Shown: one piece after another, positions 34,681 through 43,624 of the stretch
How positions within the stretch are numbered: position 1 is the first letter of the stretch
Layout: every line of letters starts with the position of its first letter
Source: Halorubrum salipaludis
Lineage (GTDB): Archaea > Halobacteriota > Halobacteria > Halobacteriales > Haloferacaceae
Direction of reading: 5' to 3'
NCBI RefSeq assembly: GCF_002286985.1
Contig: NZ_NSKC01000001.1
Coordinates: forward strand, 124,001 to 188,000
DNA: 64,000 nucleotides
The notes under the pieces: generated by a model
Seen by the model: the letters and a program-made list of their open reading frames with translations, nothing else
Database searches by the model: none
Told to the model about the DNA's origin: nothing
Translations under genes and position numbers: made by a program

Positions 34681-35751
34681 ATGACCGACGACGCCGACGA
34701 ACACCGCCGGCTGATCATCGCCGGCACCGGGATCGCCGGGCTCTCCGCGGGCATCTACGCCGCGCGGTCGAACAACGACCCCCTGCTCATCGAGGGCGAC
34801 GAGCCGGGCGGGCAGCTCACGCTCACGACCGACGTGGAGAACTACCCCGGCTTCCCCGAGGGGATCTCCGGCCCGCAGCTGATCAACGACATGAAAGAGC
34901 AGGCGACGAAGTTCGGCGCCGAGACCCGCAACGGGGTCATCGAGGACGTCACCAAGGAGCCCGCGGGCCACTTCCGCGTGGAGCTCTCTAACGGCGACGC
35001 CTACACCGCCGACGCCTTCATCGCCGCCTCCGGCGCCAGCGCCCGCACGCTCGGCGTTCCGGGTGAAGACGAGCTGATGGGGTACGGGCTCTCGACGTGT
35101 GCGACCTGCGACGGCGCGTTCTTCCGCGGCGAGGACATGCTCGTCGTCGGCGGCGGCGACGCCGCGATGGAGGAGGCGAACTTCCTGACGAAGTTCGCCG
35201 ACACCGTCTACATCGCCCACCGCCGCGAGGAGTTCCGCGCGGAGGACGTGTGGATCGACCGCACGATGGAGAAGGTCGAGGACGGCGAGATCGAGCTCCT
35301 CCTCAACACCGAGCTCACCGAGATCCACGGCACGCCCGAGGACGGCGTCGACCACGTCACCCTCGTCGAGCACCCGGACGGGCACCCGAAGGAGAAGCTG
35401 GAGGACCCGGCGACCGCCGACGAGGTCGACGAGTACGACTTCGACGTGGGCGCCGTCTTCTTCGCCATCGGCCACACCCCGAACACGGACTTCCTGGAGG
35501 GGACGGGGATCGAGACCGACGACGACGGCTACCTGATCACCGAGGGCGGCCGCGGCGGGAATCAGACCGCGACCGGCGTCGAGGGCCTCTTTGGCGCGGG
35601 CGACGTGGTCGACTACCACTACCAGCAGGCGGCCACCGCCAGCGGGATGGGCGTGAAGGCCGCGCTCGACGTCGACGAGTACCTCACCGAGCGCGAGCGC
35701 GCCGGCGATCTGTACGAGCCCGAGGCCGACGCCGCGGCCGCGGACGACTGA
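34681..35751 (+). CDS. trxB: Thioredoxin reductase-like NAD(P)H flavoprotein
   Basis: This 356-residue enzyme reduces thioredoxin or a related disulfide using NAD(P)H and FAD. The FAD Rossmann motif is degenerate, IIAGTGIAGLSAGIYAA, where GxGxxG is the usual form. The redox pair is CATC (Cys140 and Cys143) in the standard STCATCDGAFF context. The NADPH-binding motif reads VVGGGDAAMEEA, and the C-terminal FAD motif is GLFGAGDVVDYHYQQAATASGMG. An acidic linker (about 235-250) is longer than in bacteria. Structured repeat copy 4 ends 36 bases after the stop and is convergent. Confidence 0.92.
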   Translation: MTDDADEHRRLIIAGTGIAGLSAGIYAARSNNDPLLIEGDEPGGQLTLTTDVENYPGFPEGISGPQLINDMKEQATKFGAETRNGVIEDVTKEPAGHFRVELSNGDAYTADAFIAASGASARTLGVPGEDELMGYGLSTCATCDGAFFRGEDMLVVGGGDAAMEEANFLTKFADTVYIAHRREEFRAEDVWIDRTMEKVEDGEIELLLNTELTEIHGTPEDGVDHVTLVEHPDGHPKEKLEDPATADEVDEYDFDVGAVFFAIGHTPNTDFLEGTGIETDDDGYLITEGGRGGNQTATGVEGLFGAGDVVDYHYQQAATASGMGVKAALDVDEYLTERERAGDLYEPEADAAAADD

Positions 35752-35786
35752 GCGACACCGGTAGCGACTCTTTATAAACGGATTCT

Positions 35787-36079
35787 GCGGTGGCGCGCGC
35801 CTCCGAGCGGCCGCCATCGGCGGCCGTGAGGAGCGCGTGCGAGGGACGCGGCGAACGCGAGCGGCGAAGCCGCGAGCCGTGAGCCGCGAGGCTGGGGAGG
35901 CGTGAGGCTTCGGTGCGGTACGGGTGGGACTCAAAGGGGCAGCCGCGAGGCGGGCGCAGGCGACGGAAGCACCGCAGGAACGAGCACAGCGAGTGACGAG
36001 GAGCGCAACAAGCGTGCGCCCGTCTCGCGGCTGGGGCTTTGGAGATCTTCACCGGAGGACGCCTCGGAACCGCTTATAA
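35787..36079 (-). repeat. Structured repeat element, copy 4
   Basis: On the minus strand a TATA-like TTATAAG (36072-36078) comes 35 bases before CTCCAAAGCCC. P1 pairs 36015-36033 with 35940-35958: 18 of 19 positions pair, with a single A/C mismatch, around a 56-base loop. Its inner part is CGGGCGCA/TGCGCCCG, different from copies 3 and 5 but still paired. The linker CTGCCCCTTTGAGTCCC and CCTCCCCAGCCTCG block are kept. P3 is replaced by CGGCCGCC-GAT-GGCGGCCG (8 bp). P2 holds a longer insert with GCGGC-TTC-GCCGC. A second TTTATAAA lies just past the end (35771-35778). It starts 40 bases after the flavin-binding gene at 36119, on the same strand. Confidence 0.87.
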
Positions 36080-36118
36080 GTGACAGCGAGAAGGGCGAAG
36101 CCGCCGATCGATGTACTC

Positions 36119-36586
36119 CTACTCGTCGTCGCGGTCGACGACGACCGTGCGACCGGTGAGCCGCTCCGGTTCGAACCGGTACAGCTCGATGTCGAGGTCC
36201 GCCTTTCCTTCGGCCCAGATCTCGAAGAGGGGCCGTTGGGCCTCGCCGTACTGCGCGATCGTCTCGGGCGTGAGATCGGCGAGGTCGACCCGGTGGAGGG
36301 TGCCGACGCCGACGACGCTCGCGTACTCCTCGCGGTCCCCCTCGCCGCCCTCCTCGTACACCACGATCCGGGCCTGCGGGTCGGACGCGAGGAACTCGCG
36401 CTTCTCGCTGTCGGGCGTCGACACGAGCCGGAGGAAGGCGTTCCGCGACTCCTCATCGAACCCGTACGAGATCGGGATCGCGTACGGCGTCTCGTCTCGC
36501 GCGAGGGACAGCACTCCGGTCTCGTGCCGGGACAGGAGCGCGTCGACCTCGGCGTCGGACATCTCGACCTCGCTTCTCGTCGCCAT
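36119..36586 (-). CDS. Pyridoxamine 5'-phosphate oxidase-like FMN-binding protein
   Basis: This 155-residue split-barrel protein of the PNPOx-like class, close to the haloarchaeal nitroimidazole-resistance or F420/FMN reductase-like group, has SLARDETPYAIPISYGFD at residues 25-45 and SDPQARIVVYEE, followed by an acid-rich loop and a VGVGTLHRVD strand. It may bind FMN, heme or F420, and a specific reaction cannot be assigned. Structured repeat copy 4 follows 40 bases downstream in the same orientation. Confidence 0.82.
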   Translation of the reverse strand: MATRSEVEMSDAEVDALLSRHETGVLSLARDETPYAIPISYGFDEESRNAFLRLVSTPDSEKREFLASDPQARIVVYEEGGEGDREEYASVVGVGTLHRVDLADLTPETIAQYGEAQRPLFEIWAEGKADLDIELYRFEPERLTGRTVVVDRDDE

Positions 36587-36729
36587 ACGCTATCTCTCTG
36601 GATACGAGGGGATAAAGGACACGAGACTGAGCGAGGCGGAGCCGACGGCTATCGGTGACAGCGGTCCGCAATGGCGAGGAGCCACGCGGGGGCCGAGGGA
36701 CTCGAACGGTCCGCAGGGGACGACGGTCG

Positions 36730-36882
36730 CTACGCGGTCTGGGGGTCCGCGATGTCCCCCTCGCCGATGGGGGCGCCGCAGACGACACAGCCCGCCTCGA
36801 GCAGCGTCGCCCGCATCTCGTCGTCCACCTCGATCGATCGGCGACACTCCGGGCAGACGAAGGTGTGCGTCCGTGGGCTCAT
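36730..36882 (-). CDS. Small zinc-ribbon protein (50 aa)
   Basis: ATG 36882 gives MSPRTHTFVCPECRRSIEVD. Two CxxC pairs (CPEC and CVVC) make a one-zinc ribbon. The middle (EVDDEMRATLLEAGC) aligns closely with the 45-residue protein at 27304, so the two are paralogues. The gene lies alone between the flavin-binding gene and the HTH activator, 121 bases from the latter. Possible roles are a small protein partner or an RNA-polymerase-type zinc ribbon, with no direct evidence. Confidence 0.75.
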   Translation of the reverse strand: MSPRTHTFVCPECRRSIEVDDEMRATLLEAGCVVCGAPIGEGDIADPQTA

Positions 36883-37003
36883 GCCCGGAAATACGACACG
36901 GATCCACATGAAGGATGATTCGAATTCCGAGGCCACAGGAATCCGACGGATCACGGGACTCGAAGGCGAGCGAACGCCGGACGGAGGACGGGCGGAGACC
37001 GAT

Positions 37004-37639
37004 CTAATCGAGCAGCGCCGAGAGCAGCTTCCGCTGTGCGGCCGCCACGTGCTCCGAGAACGTCGACCGATCGATGTCGAGCGACGCCGCGACCTCGCCG
37101 GCGTTGGCCCCCTTTGGATGGTCGAAGTAGCCGGCGTCGTAGGCGACGGTGAGCACCTCACGCTGGCGCTCGGTCAGCTCGCTCCGGTCGACGGTGACCA
37201 GGTCCGATTCCTCGGGCGTCGACGACGACTGGAGCAGCCGCAACACCTGCATGTCGGAGCAGGATTCCCGGAACTCGTCGAGCACGGCACGGAGCGTCGG
37301 GAGATCGGTCGCGTGGAAGGTGACGAGCAGCCGGCCGTCCCGGATCGTCGTCTCCGAGGCGGGGACCCCGTGCCGGTCGAGCACCGCGAACGGTGACTCC
37401 TCGACGCACGGCGTCTCGAAGCGATAGGCGGCCTTGGCGCCGTAGTCGAACACGACGTCGACCCCCTCGGGGACGGGGAGGTCCGCGTCGGCGATGAACT
37501 CGAAGACGACCGACTCCGGGTCGCCGGTCGAGGCGCTGCGCGCGACGCTGTAGATCGGCGTCGACCCGTCGACGACGCCCTCGAACGGGGAGGGCGCCGC
37601 CGTCGGGAGCGAGACCTCCGCCCTGATTCCGGATCCCAT
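37004..37639 (-). CDS. Bat-like (HTH_10) transcription regulator
   Basis: From ATG 37639 the product is 211 residues. The C-terminal about 50 residues form the bacterio-opsin-activator HTH: LTERQREVLTVAYDAGYFDHPKGANAGEVAASLDIDRSTFSEHV. The N-terminal part resembles the usual haloarchaeal Bat-type sensing domain (FEFIADADLPVPEG, VLDRHGVPASET). Regulators of this class control bop, DMSO reductase and other genes in haloarchaea, but a target is not visible here. The divergent HTH gene at 37770 starts 131 bases away, and the shared spacer carries a TATA-like CTTATAAAAC near 37706-37715. Confidence 0.88.
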   Translation of the reverse strand: MGSGIRAEVSLPTAAPSPFEGVVDGSTPIYSVARSASTGDPESVVFEFIADADLPVPEGVDVVFDYGAKAAYRFETPCVEESPFAVLDRHGVPASETTIRDGRLLVTFHATDLPTLRAVLDEFRESCSDMQVLRLLQSSSTPEESDLVTVDRSELTERQREVLTVAYDAGYFDHPKGANAGEVAASLDIDRSTFSEHVAAAQRKLLSALLD

Positions 37640-37705
37640 CTGCGTCCGTTCGTGTCCGCCGGCCGGCAAAACGTTGACGCCGTCCGGGCGTCGCCGTTCG
37701 GGTCC

Positions 37706-37715
37706 GCTTATAAAA
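37706..37715 (+). promoter_or_regulatory. TATA-like box in the divergent HTH spacer
   Basis: CTTATAAAAC lies 55-64 bases before the ATG at 37770 and about 65 bases upstream of the divergent start at 37639. It is the only strong TATA in the spacer and could serve either gene. The plus-strand gene would have a leader of roughly 30 bases. Confidence 0.45.
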
Positions 37716-37769
37716 CACCCCACATATGCAGGGCCGGTGTTGGGGTGGACGGAGCCGTTACCTACATCC

Positions 37770-38159
37770 ATGAAGCGAAACGCGCTGCAGGCGACCGGAC
37801 CGACGACCGCGACGGAAGGCGACGAAACGCTCGACGACACGTTCGACGCGCTCGCCGACCCCGACTGCCGGGCGATCCTCGGGGCGGCCGACACGGCGAT
37901 GACGACGAGCGAGCTGGCCGAGGCGTGCGACATCGCACTCTCGACCGCGTACCGCAAGGTGGAACGGCTCAGCGAGACGCCCCTGCTGGTCGAGGGCGTC
38001 CGCTTCGACCCCGACGGCGACCACGCGGCGGAGTACACGCGGGGCGCGACCGACGCGACCATCGAGCTCGGCGAGGGCGGCGTCACGCTGACCGTCGACG
38101 ACACCGAGACGGACGCGGTGAGCGCCGCGTTCGACACCACCGGCGTCTCGGCCGACTGA
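37770..38159 (+). CDS. ArsR-like winged-helix regulator (129 aa)
   Basis: The HTH region is clear: TFDALADPDCRAILGAADTAMTTSELAEACDIALSTAYRKVERLSETPLL (about residues 24-75), a classical haloarchaeal ArsR-like pattern. An acidic tail with VTLTVDDTETDAVSAAFD follows. It lies directly upstream of the PAS histidine kinase, but the 122-base gap and a separate spacer make a shared transcript uncertain. A 26-bp tandem repeat starts inside its last codons and includes the stop. Confidence 0.85.
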   Translation: MKRNALQATGPTTATEGDETLDDTFDALADPDCRAILGAADTAMTTSELAEACDIALSTAYRKVERLSETPLLVEGVRFDPDGDHAAEYTRGATDATIELGEGGVTLTVDDTETDAVSAAFDTTGVSAD

Positions 38160-38208
38160 TCGCTACTGACGTCTCGGCCGACTGATCGCTACTGGCGTCT
38201 CGACCGAC
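38145..38208 (+). repeat. 26-bp tandem repeat over the stop codon of the HTH gene
   Basis: GTCTCGGCCGACTGATCGCT plus six bases occurs at 38145-38170 and again at 38171-38196 with one base changed. A third, truncated copy (GTCTCGACCGACC) follows. The TGA of the HTH gene lies in the first unit, so the second unit is a downstream copy of the gene's own end. It looks like a slippage duplication. Confidence 0.8.
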
Positions 38209-38281
38209 CGCGGAAGCGAGATTTCCCTCGTGATAATCAGGCGATTAGCCTTATCAATCGCCTCGGAAAACGGGTACCCAT

Positions 38282-40087
38282 ATGGCCGAGTCTCCGGATC
38301 CCGCCGCCCTCCTGGATCTCGCCGGAGACAAGATCGCCGTTCTGGACGAGGACGGCGTCTATCGACACCTCAACGCGTCCGTCGCCGATCTGCTCGGGTT
38401 TCGGTCGGACGTGCTCGTCGGGACTGACGCCTTCTCGCGAGCGCATCCCGACGACGAAGAGCGGCTCCGCGAGACCTTCGCGCGGGTCGTCTCCGGAGAG
38501 CTGGGCGCCGTCGACTCGCTGGAGTACCGGTACCGAACCGCCGAGGGGGAGTGGGTGTGGCTCCGGTCGTCGGTGCACCCGCCCGCGGAGACGGGGATCG
38601 ACGGCTACGTAGTGACCTCGCGGGACATCACGGTCGAGGTCGAGTCCCGCCGCCGGCTGGAGACGATCGCGTCGGTGTCGTCCGACGTGTTCTGGATGTT
38701 CTCCGCCGAGTGGGACGAGCTGCTGTTCGTCAACGACGCCGTCGAGGAGATCTTCGGCGTCTCCCGAGACGAACTCGGGCGGTGTCCCCAGAGCTTCCTC
38801 GACGCTGTCCACCCCGACGACCGCCCGTACGTCGAGCGGGCGATGAGACGGCTCTCGAACGGTGAGTCGACGCGGATCGACTACCGGCTGGGCTCCGCCG
38901 ACGGGACCACGAAGTGGGTCCGCGTGCCCGGGAAGCCGGTGACGGAAAACGGCGAGGTCGTCGCGGTCACCGGGTTCGCGCGCGACGTCACCGACGAGTA
39001 CCGCCGCGAGCGACAGCTCGCCGTGATGGACAACCTCATGCGGCACACGATCCGCAACGACATGAACATCGTCGACGGGACCGCGGAGCGCATCGCCGAC
39101 ATCGTCGCCGCGTCGGACGCGTTCGACGCGGAGGCGCGAGACGGGGAGGCGATTCCCGGAGGCGACGACGATCCGACCGATCCCGACGCCCTCGCCGAGC
39201 TCGGCGCGGACCTGCAGGAGCACGCGGAGACGATCCGGCGGGTCGCCTCCGACCTGCTGACGACCGCGGAGAAGCAGCGCGGCGTGATCGACCTGCTTCG
39301 ACAGCGCGGCTCGCCCCGAGCGGTCGAGGTCGCGCCGATCGTCGAAGAGGCCCTCGGCATGGTCGTCGACGGCTACGACGAAGCGGTCGACCTCACCTAT
39401 CGCGATCCGGTCGACGACGGGGACGCGGCGGGGAGCGAGTCCGGAAACGAGCCGGGGGACGCAACCGAGGACACGGACTGGATGACCGACGGGACGGCGG
39501 CGAGCGCGGAGGTGGGAGACGAGGAGGCGGCGAGCGCGGAGGTGGGAGACGACCACCCGCCGCGGCCGCGGGTGTCGGTCTCGTACCCGCCGAACGCGAG
39601 GGCGTTCACGCATCCGGAGCTCGACTACGCGATCGCGGAGCTGGTCGAGAACGCGCTCGAACACGCGGAGTCGACGCCGCGGGTCCGGATCGACGTGCGC
39701 GCGGCCGACGAGGCGATCGAGGTGTCGATCCGCGACAACTGCCCGCCGATCCCGGTCGAGGAGCGGTACGTCATCACCGACCGGTGGGAGATGGACGACC
39801 TCCGTCACACCGGCGGGATGGGCCTGTGGCTCGTGTACTGGGTCGCGAACCGGTCCGGCGGCGACCTGACCTTCGACACCCACGCCGACGGGAACGTCGT
39901 GACCCTCACGGTGCCGAACGCGGAGACCGGCGCGGCCGACGAAAGAGCTCCCGGGGCAAGCCCGTCGAAGCGGCGAGGGACCGCCGCCGCGGGACGGCCT
40001 GACACGGAGATGCGAACGGACGGATCCGCGCCCTCGGATACCGAGGACGGCGACCGGGAGCCCCGGGACTCCGACGGCGAGGACTGA
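38282..40087 (+). CDS. Two-PAS sensor histidine kinase
   Basis: This is a soluble 601-residue kinase. A first PAS (about 14-118) ends with YVVTSRDITVEVE, and a second (about 125-240) has VDDAVEEIFGVSR-like sequence and ends with GFARDVTDEYRRE. The H box near residue 255 (DNLMRHTIRNDMNIV) carries the phosphoaccepting His. The N box is ELVENALEHAE (about 454) and the G box is GGMGLWLVYWV (about 513). The linker at 375-430 is acidic and includes a duplicated ASAEVGDEE/ASAEVGDDH segment. The C-terminal 55 residues are low complexity. The response regulator partner is not adjacent. Confidence 0.92.
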   Translation: MAESPDPAALLDLAGDKIAVLDEDGVYRHLNASVADLLGFRSDVLVGTDAFSRAHPDDEERLRETFARVVSGELGAVDSLEYRYRTAEGEWVWLRSSVHPPAETGIDGYVVTSRDITVEVESRRRLETIASVSSDVFWMFSAEWDELLFVNDAVEEIFGVSRDELGRCPQSFLDAVHPDDRPYVERAMRRLSNGESTRIDYRLGSADGTTKWVRVPGKPVTENGEVVAVTGFARDVTDEYRRERQLAVMDNLMRHTIRNDMNIVDGTAERIADIVAASDAFDAEARDGEAIPGGDDDPTDPDALAELGADLQEHAETIRRVASDLLTTAEKQRGVIDLLRQRGSPRAVEVAPIVEEALGMVVDGYDEAVDLTYRDPVDDGDAAGSESGNEPGDATEDTDWMTDGTAASAEVGDEEAASAEVGDDHPPRPRVSVSYPPNARAFTHPELDYAIAELVENALEHAESTPRVRIDVRAADEAIEVSIRDNCPPIPVEERYVITDRWEMDDLRHTGGMGLWLVYWVANRSGGDLTFDTHADGNVVTLTVPNAETGAADERAPGASPSKRRGTAAAGRPDTEMRTDGSAPSDTEDGDREPRDSDGED

Positions 40088-40295
40088 CCGGGTGGGTCGA
40101 GTCTCGGTCTGCGGCGCGAGGACCGAGCCGATCGACGGATCGGGAGCCGAAGCGACGGAACACTGGACCGAACGGGAGATCACCTCTCCGGACCTCGAAC
40201 GAGCCGGCGTCGATGCGATCGGTCGTTCATTAATATTCAGGATATGAGAACGCTCCCGTCGATCTTAAACCGCCGGTGCGTATAGTCACGTACCG

Positions 40296-42458
40296 ATGGG
40301 TACGCTCAACGATCTGTTCGACCCGGACCGGGTCGCCGTGGTCGGCGCGACCACCCGAGAGGGGGCCGTCGGTCGCGCCGTCACGTCGAATCTGCTCGAC
40401 GACTTCGACGGCGACACCGTTCCCGTCAACCCGAACTACGACGAGGTGCTCGGGACGCCCTGCGTCGACGAGGTGGGCGACGCCGACGCCGACGTCGCCG
40501 TGATCGTCGTGCCGCCGTCGATCGTGTTGGACGCGATCGAGGCGTGCGGCGAGGCCGGCGTCCGGAACGTCGTCGTGATCACCGCCGGGTTCGGCGAGAC
40601 GGGAGAGGACGGGGCCGCGAGGGAGCAGCGCCTCGCGGAGCTGGCCGACGAATACGACCTCGACCTCGTCGGCCCCAACAGCCTGGGGATCATGTCGACG
40701 CCCTCGGGAATGAACGCGACGTTCGGCCCGGAGAACGCGCTGCCGGGCGGGCTCTCCTTCATGAGCCAGTCCGGGGCGTTCGTCACCGCGGTCCTCGACT
40801 GGGCCAACGACAACGGGATCGGCTTCAAAGACGTGGTCTCGCTGGGCAACAAGGCGGTCTTAGACGAGACCGACTTCGTCGACCACTGGGGCGACGACGA
40901 GGAGACCGACGTGATCATCGGCTACCTCGAGGGGATCGAGGACGGCCGCGAGTTCATCGAGACCGCCCGCGAGGCGACCCAAGACACCCCGATCGTCGCC
41001 GTGAAGTCGGGCCGGACCAGCGCGGGCGCGCAGGCCGCCTCCTCGCACACCGGCACCCTCGCCGGCTCCGACAAGGCGTACGAGGCCGGCCTCGACCAGG
41101 CGGGCGTCATCCGCGCCGAGTCCGTCGACGAGCTGTTCGACTCGGCGGGCATCCTCGGGAGCCAGCCGCTCCCCGACACGGACAGCGTCGCGATCGTCAC
41201 CAACGCCGGCGGCCCCGGCGTGATGGCGACCGACGCGGTCGGCGACGCCGACCTCGACATGGCCTCGTTCACCGGAGAGACGAGCGACGCCCTCGCCGAG
41301 TCGATGCCGGAGGAGGCGAACATCCACAACCCGGTCGACGTGATCGGCGACGCCGACGTGGAGCGCTTCCGCGAGGCGCTGGAGATCACCGTCGCCGACG
41401 ACAACGTCGGCGCCGCCCTCGTGTTGGCCGCGCCGACCGCGACGATCGACTTCGACGAGCTCGCGGACGCGGTCCGCGAGGTGAGCGACGAGATGGACGC
41501 GCCCGTCGCCGCCTGCTTGATGGGCGGCGACCGGACCCGCGAGCCGAAACAGAAGCTCCAGGCGGAGGGGATCCCCTGCTACTTCGACCCCGCCCGCGGG
41601 ATCGAGAGCCTCGCGACGCTCGCGGAGTACCGCGACATCAAGGCGCGCGAGTACGCCGACCCGATGTCGTTCGACGTGGACCGCGAGCGCGCCCGCGAGA
41701 TCCTCGGGACGGTGCGCGACCGCGACGACAACCGCCTCGGCGTCGAGGCGATGGAGCTGCTCGACGCCTACGGCATCCCCACGCCTGCCGGCGAAATCGT
41801 CGACTCGCCGGAGCGCGCCCGCGAGGTCGCCGCCGACATCGACGGCGGCGTGGTGATGAAGATCGTCTCGCCCGACATCCTGCACAAGTCCGACATCGGC
41901 GGCGTCGCCGTCGGCGTCGAGGACGACGAGGTCGCCGACACCTACGAGGACCTGATCACCCGCGCGCGCAACTACCAGCCGGACGCGACCGTGCTCGGCG
42001 TGCAGGTCCAGGAGATGGTCGACCTCGACGACGGCGTCGAGACGATCGTCGGGATGAACCGCGACCCGCAGTTCGGTCCGCTGCTGATGTTCGGGCTCGG
42101 CGGGATCTTCGTGGAGGTGATGGAGGACACCACCTTCCGCGTCGCCCCCGTCTCCGAGCCGGAGGCCCGCGAGATGACCGAGGAGATCCAGTCGGCCCCG
42201 CTCCTCAGGGGGGCCCGCGGCCGCGACCCGGTCGACGTCGACGCCGTGGTCGAGACGATCGGCCGGCTCTCGCAGCTGGTCACCGACTTCCCGGCGATCT
42301 TGGAACTCGATATCAACCCGCTCGTCGCACTGCCCGACGGCGACGGCGACACGAACGCCGCCGCCGTCGACGTGAGACTCACCGTCGACCCGGAGGAGCT
42401 CGACTCGAACGACCCCGACGCGGCCGAACCTGACACGGAGGAACTCGACAATGTCTGA
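40296..42458 (+). CDS. acd: Acetate--CoA ligase (ADP-forming), fused alpha-beta form
   Basis: This enzyme makes ATP from acetyl-CoA (or other acyl-CoA) plus ADP and phosphate, the route to acetate in haloarchaea. The 720-residue single chain has the alpha part first (VAVVGATTREGAVGRAV, CoA-binding) with the phosphohistidine His251 in SSHTGTLAGSDKA, and the beta ATP-grasp part from about 470 (AMELLDAYGIPTPA, MKIVSPDILHKSDIGGV). Both halves are complete. The stop overlaps the next gene by eight bases (42451-42458), so they are in one operon. A TTAAACC sequence at 40265-40271 may be its TATA box. Confidence 0.93.
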   Translation: MGTLNDLFDPDRVAVVGATTREGAVGRAVTSNLLDDFDGDTVPVNPNYDEVLGTPCVDEVGDADADVAVIVVPPSIVLDAIEACGEAGVRNVVVITAGFGETGEDGAAREQRLAELADEYDLDLVGPNSLGIMSTPSGMNATFGPENALPGGLSFMSQSGAFVTAVLDWANDNGIGFKDVVSLGNKAVLDETDFVDHWGDDEETDVIIGYLEGIEDGREFIETAREATQDTPIVAVKSGRTSAGAQAASSHTGTLAGSDKAYEAGLDQAGVIRAESVDELFDSAGILGSQPLPDTDSVAIVTNAGGPGVMATDAVGDADLDMASFTGETSDALAESMPEEANIHNPVDVIGDADVERFREALEITVADDNVGAALVLAAPTATIDFDELADAVREVSDEMDAPVAACLMGGDRTREPKQKLQAEGIPCYFDPARGIESLATLAEYRDIKAREYADPMSFDVDRERAREILGTVRDRDDNRLGVEAMELLDAYGIPTPAGEIVDSPERAREVAADIDGGVVMKIVSPDILHKSDIGGVAVGVEDDEVADTYEDLITRARNYQPDATVLGVQVQEMVDLDDGVETIVGMNRDPQFGPLLMFGLGGIFVEVMEDTTFRVAPVSEPEAREMTEEIQSAPLLRGARGRDPVDVDAVVETIGRLSQLVTDFPAILELDINPLVALPDGDGDTNAAAVDVRLTVDPEELDSNDPDAAEPDTEELDNV

Positions 42459-43512
42459 CACCACCACCACACTCGTCACCGCGACCGGAGACAGCGCCGG
42501 AAAGACAGCGATCACCGTCGCCCTGGCGCGGCTCGCCGCCGACCGCGACCGCAGCGTCGGCTACATGAAACCGAAGGGGACGCGGCTCCAGTCGAACGTC
42601 GGCAAGACGCTCGATCAGGACCCCATGCTCGCCCGCGAGGTGCTCGACCTCGACGCCGAGATGCACCAGATGGAGCCCGTCGTCTACTCGCCGACGTTCG
42701 TCGAGGGCGCGATCCGCGGCACCGAGGACGCGGACGCGCTCCGCGACCGGATCCGCGAGGAGTACGAGGAGCTCGCCGCCGACCGCGACCACATGTTCGT
42801 CGAGGGCGGCGGTCGCTGGACCACCGGCGGCGTCGTCGACCTCACCGACGTTGACGTTGCGGAGCTCCTCGACGCGCGGGTCGTGCTGGTCGCCGGCTAC
42901 GACTCGCCGAACGACCTCGACGAGGTGCTGGCGGCCGCCGACGCGTTCGGCGACCGGCTCGCCGGCGTCGTGTTCAACAAGGTCTCCGACGACGCGTTCG
43001 AGTCGCTCGACCAGGACGGGATCCCGTTCCTGGAGTCGAAGGGGATCACCGTGTTCGGCGCGCTCCCCCACGAGAAGGAGCTGGCCGGCGTCACCGTCGG
43101 CGAGCTCGCCGACGAGCTCGGCGCGGAGCTGCTCACCGACGCCCCCACCGACGGCTTCGTCGAGCGCTTCCTCGTGGGCGCGATGGGCGGCGACGAGGCG
43201 CTCCGGTACTTCCGGCGCGCCCGCGACGCCGCCGTCATCACCGGCGGCGACCGCGCCGACGTCCAGACCGCGGCGCTCGAGGCCTCCGGCGTCGCGTGCC
43301 TCGTGTTGACCGGCGGCCACCGCCCCTCGGGCGCCGTCTTGGGGAAGGCGGCCGACGCCGGCAAGCCCGTCCTCGCGGTGAACACCGACACGGTCACCGC
43401 GATCGACCGCGCGGAGGAGGTCGTCCGCGGCGGCCGCACCCGCGACGCGCGCACCGTCGACCGGATGGCGGAGCTGCTCGACGCGCACGTCGACGTGGAC
43501 GCGCTGGTCTGA
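42451..43512 (+). CDS. Phosphotransacetylase-family P-loop protein with DRTGG domain
   Basis: The 353-residue product has an N-terminal DEAD-like or BioD-type P-loop (ATGDSAGKTAITVAL) and VVLVAGYDSPNDLDEVL. The C-terminal part (about 230-345) has the DRTGG-type motif VACLVLTGGHRPSGAVL. This is the N-terminal architecture found in bacterial phosphotransacetylases but without the Pta catalytic domain, and archaeal proteins of this type are named after it. Because it overlaps acd by eight bases it probably helps or regulates acetyl-CoA ligase, but this is inferred from context only. Confidence 0.85.
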   Translation: MSDTTTTLVTATGDSAGKTAITVALARLAADRDRSVGYMKPKGTRLQSNVGKTLDQDPMLAREVLDLDAEMHQMEPVVYSPTFVEGAIRGTEDADALRDRIREEYEELAADRDHMFVEGGGRWTTGGVVDLTDVDVAELLDARVVLVAGYDSPNDLDEVLAAADAFGDRLAGVVFNKVSDDAFESLDQDGIPFLESKGITVFGALPHEKELAGVTVGELADELGAELLTDAPTDGFVERFLVGAMGGDEALRYFRRARDAAVITGGDRADVQTAALEASGVACLVLTGGHRPSGAVLGKAADAGKPVLAVNTDTVTAIDRAEEVVRGGRTRDARTVDRMAELLDAHVDVDALV

Positions 43513-43624
43513 GTCGGAGCCGGCCGCCGAGCGAGGGAGATCCCCCAGCCCGATCCCCGTTCCGTCCCGCGCCGCGGGCGAACGTCTGACATACTGTTTT
43601 CAGGGAGGACGACGTAGGGCGCGT

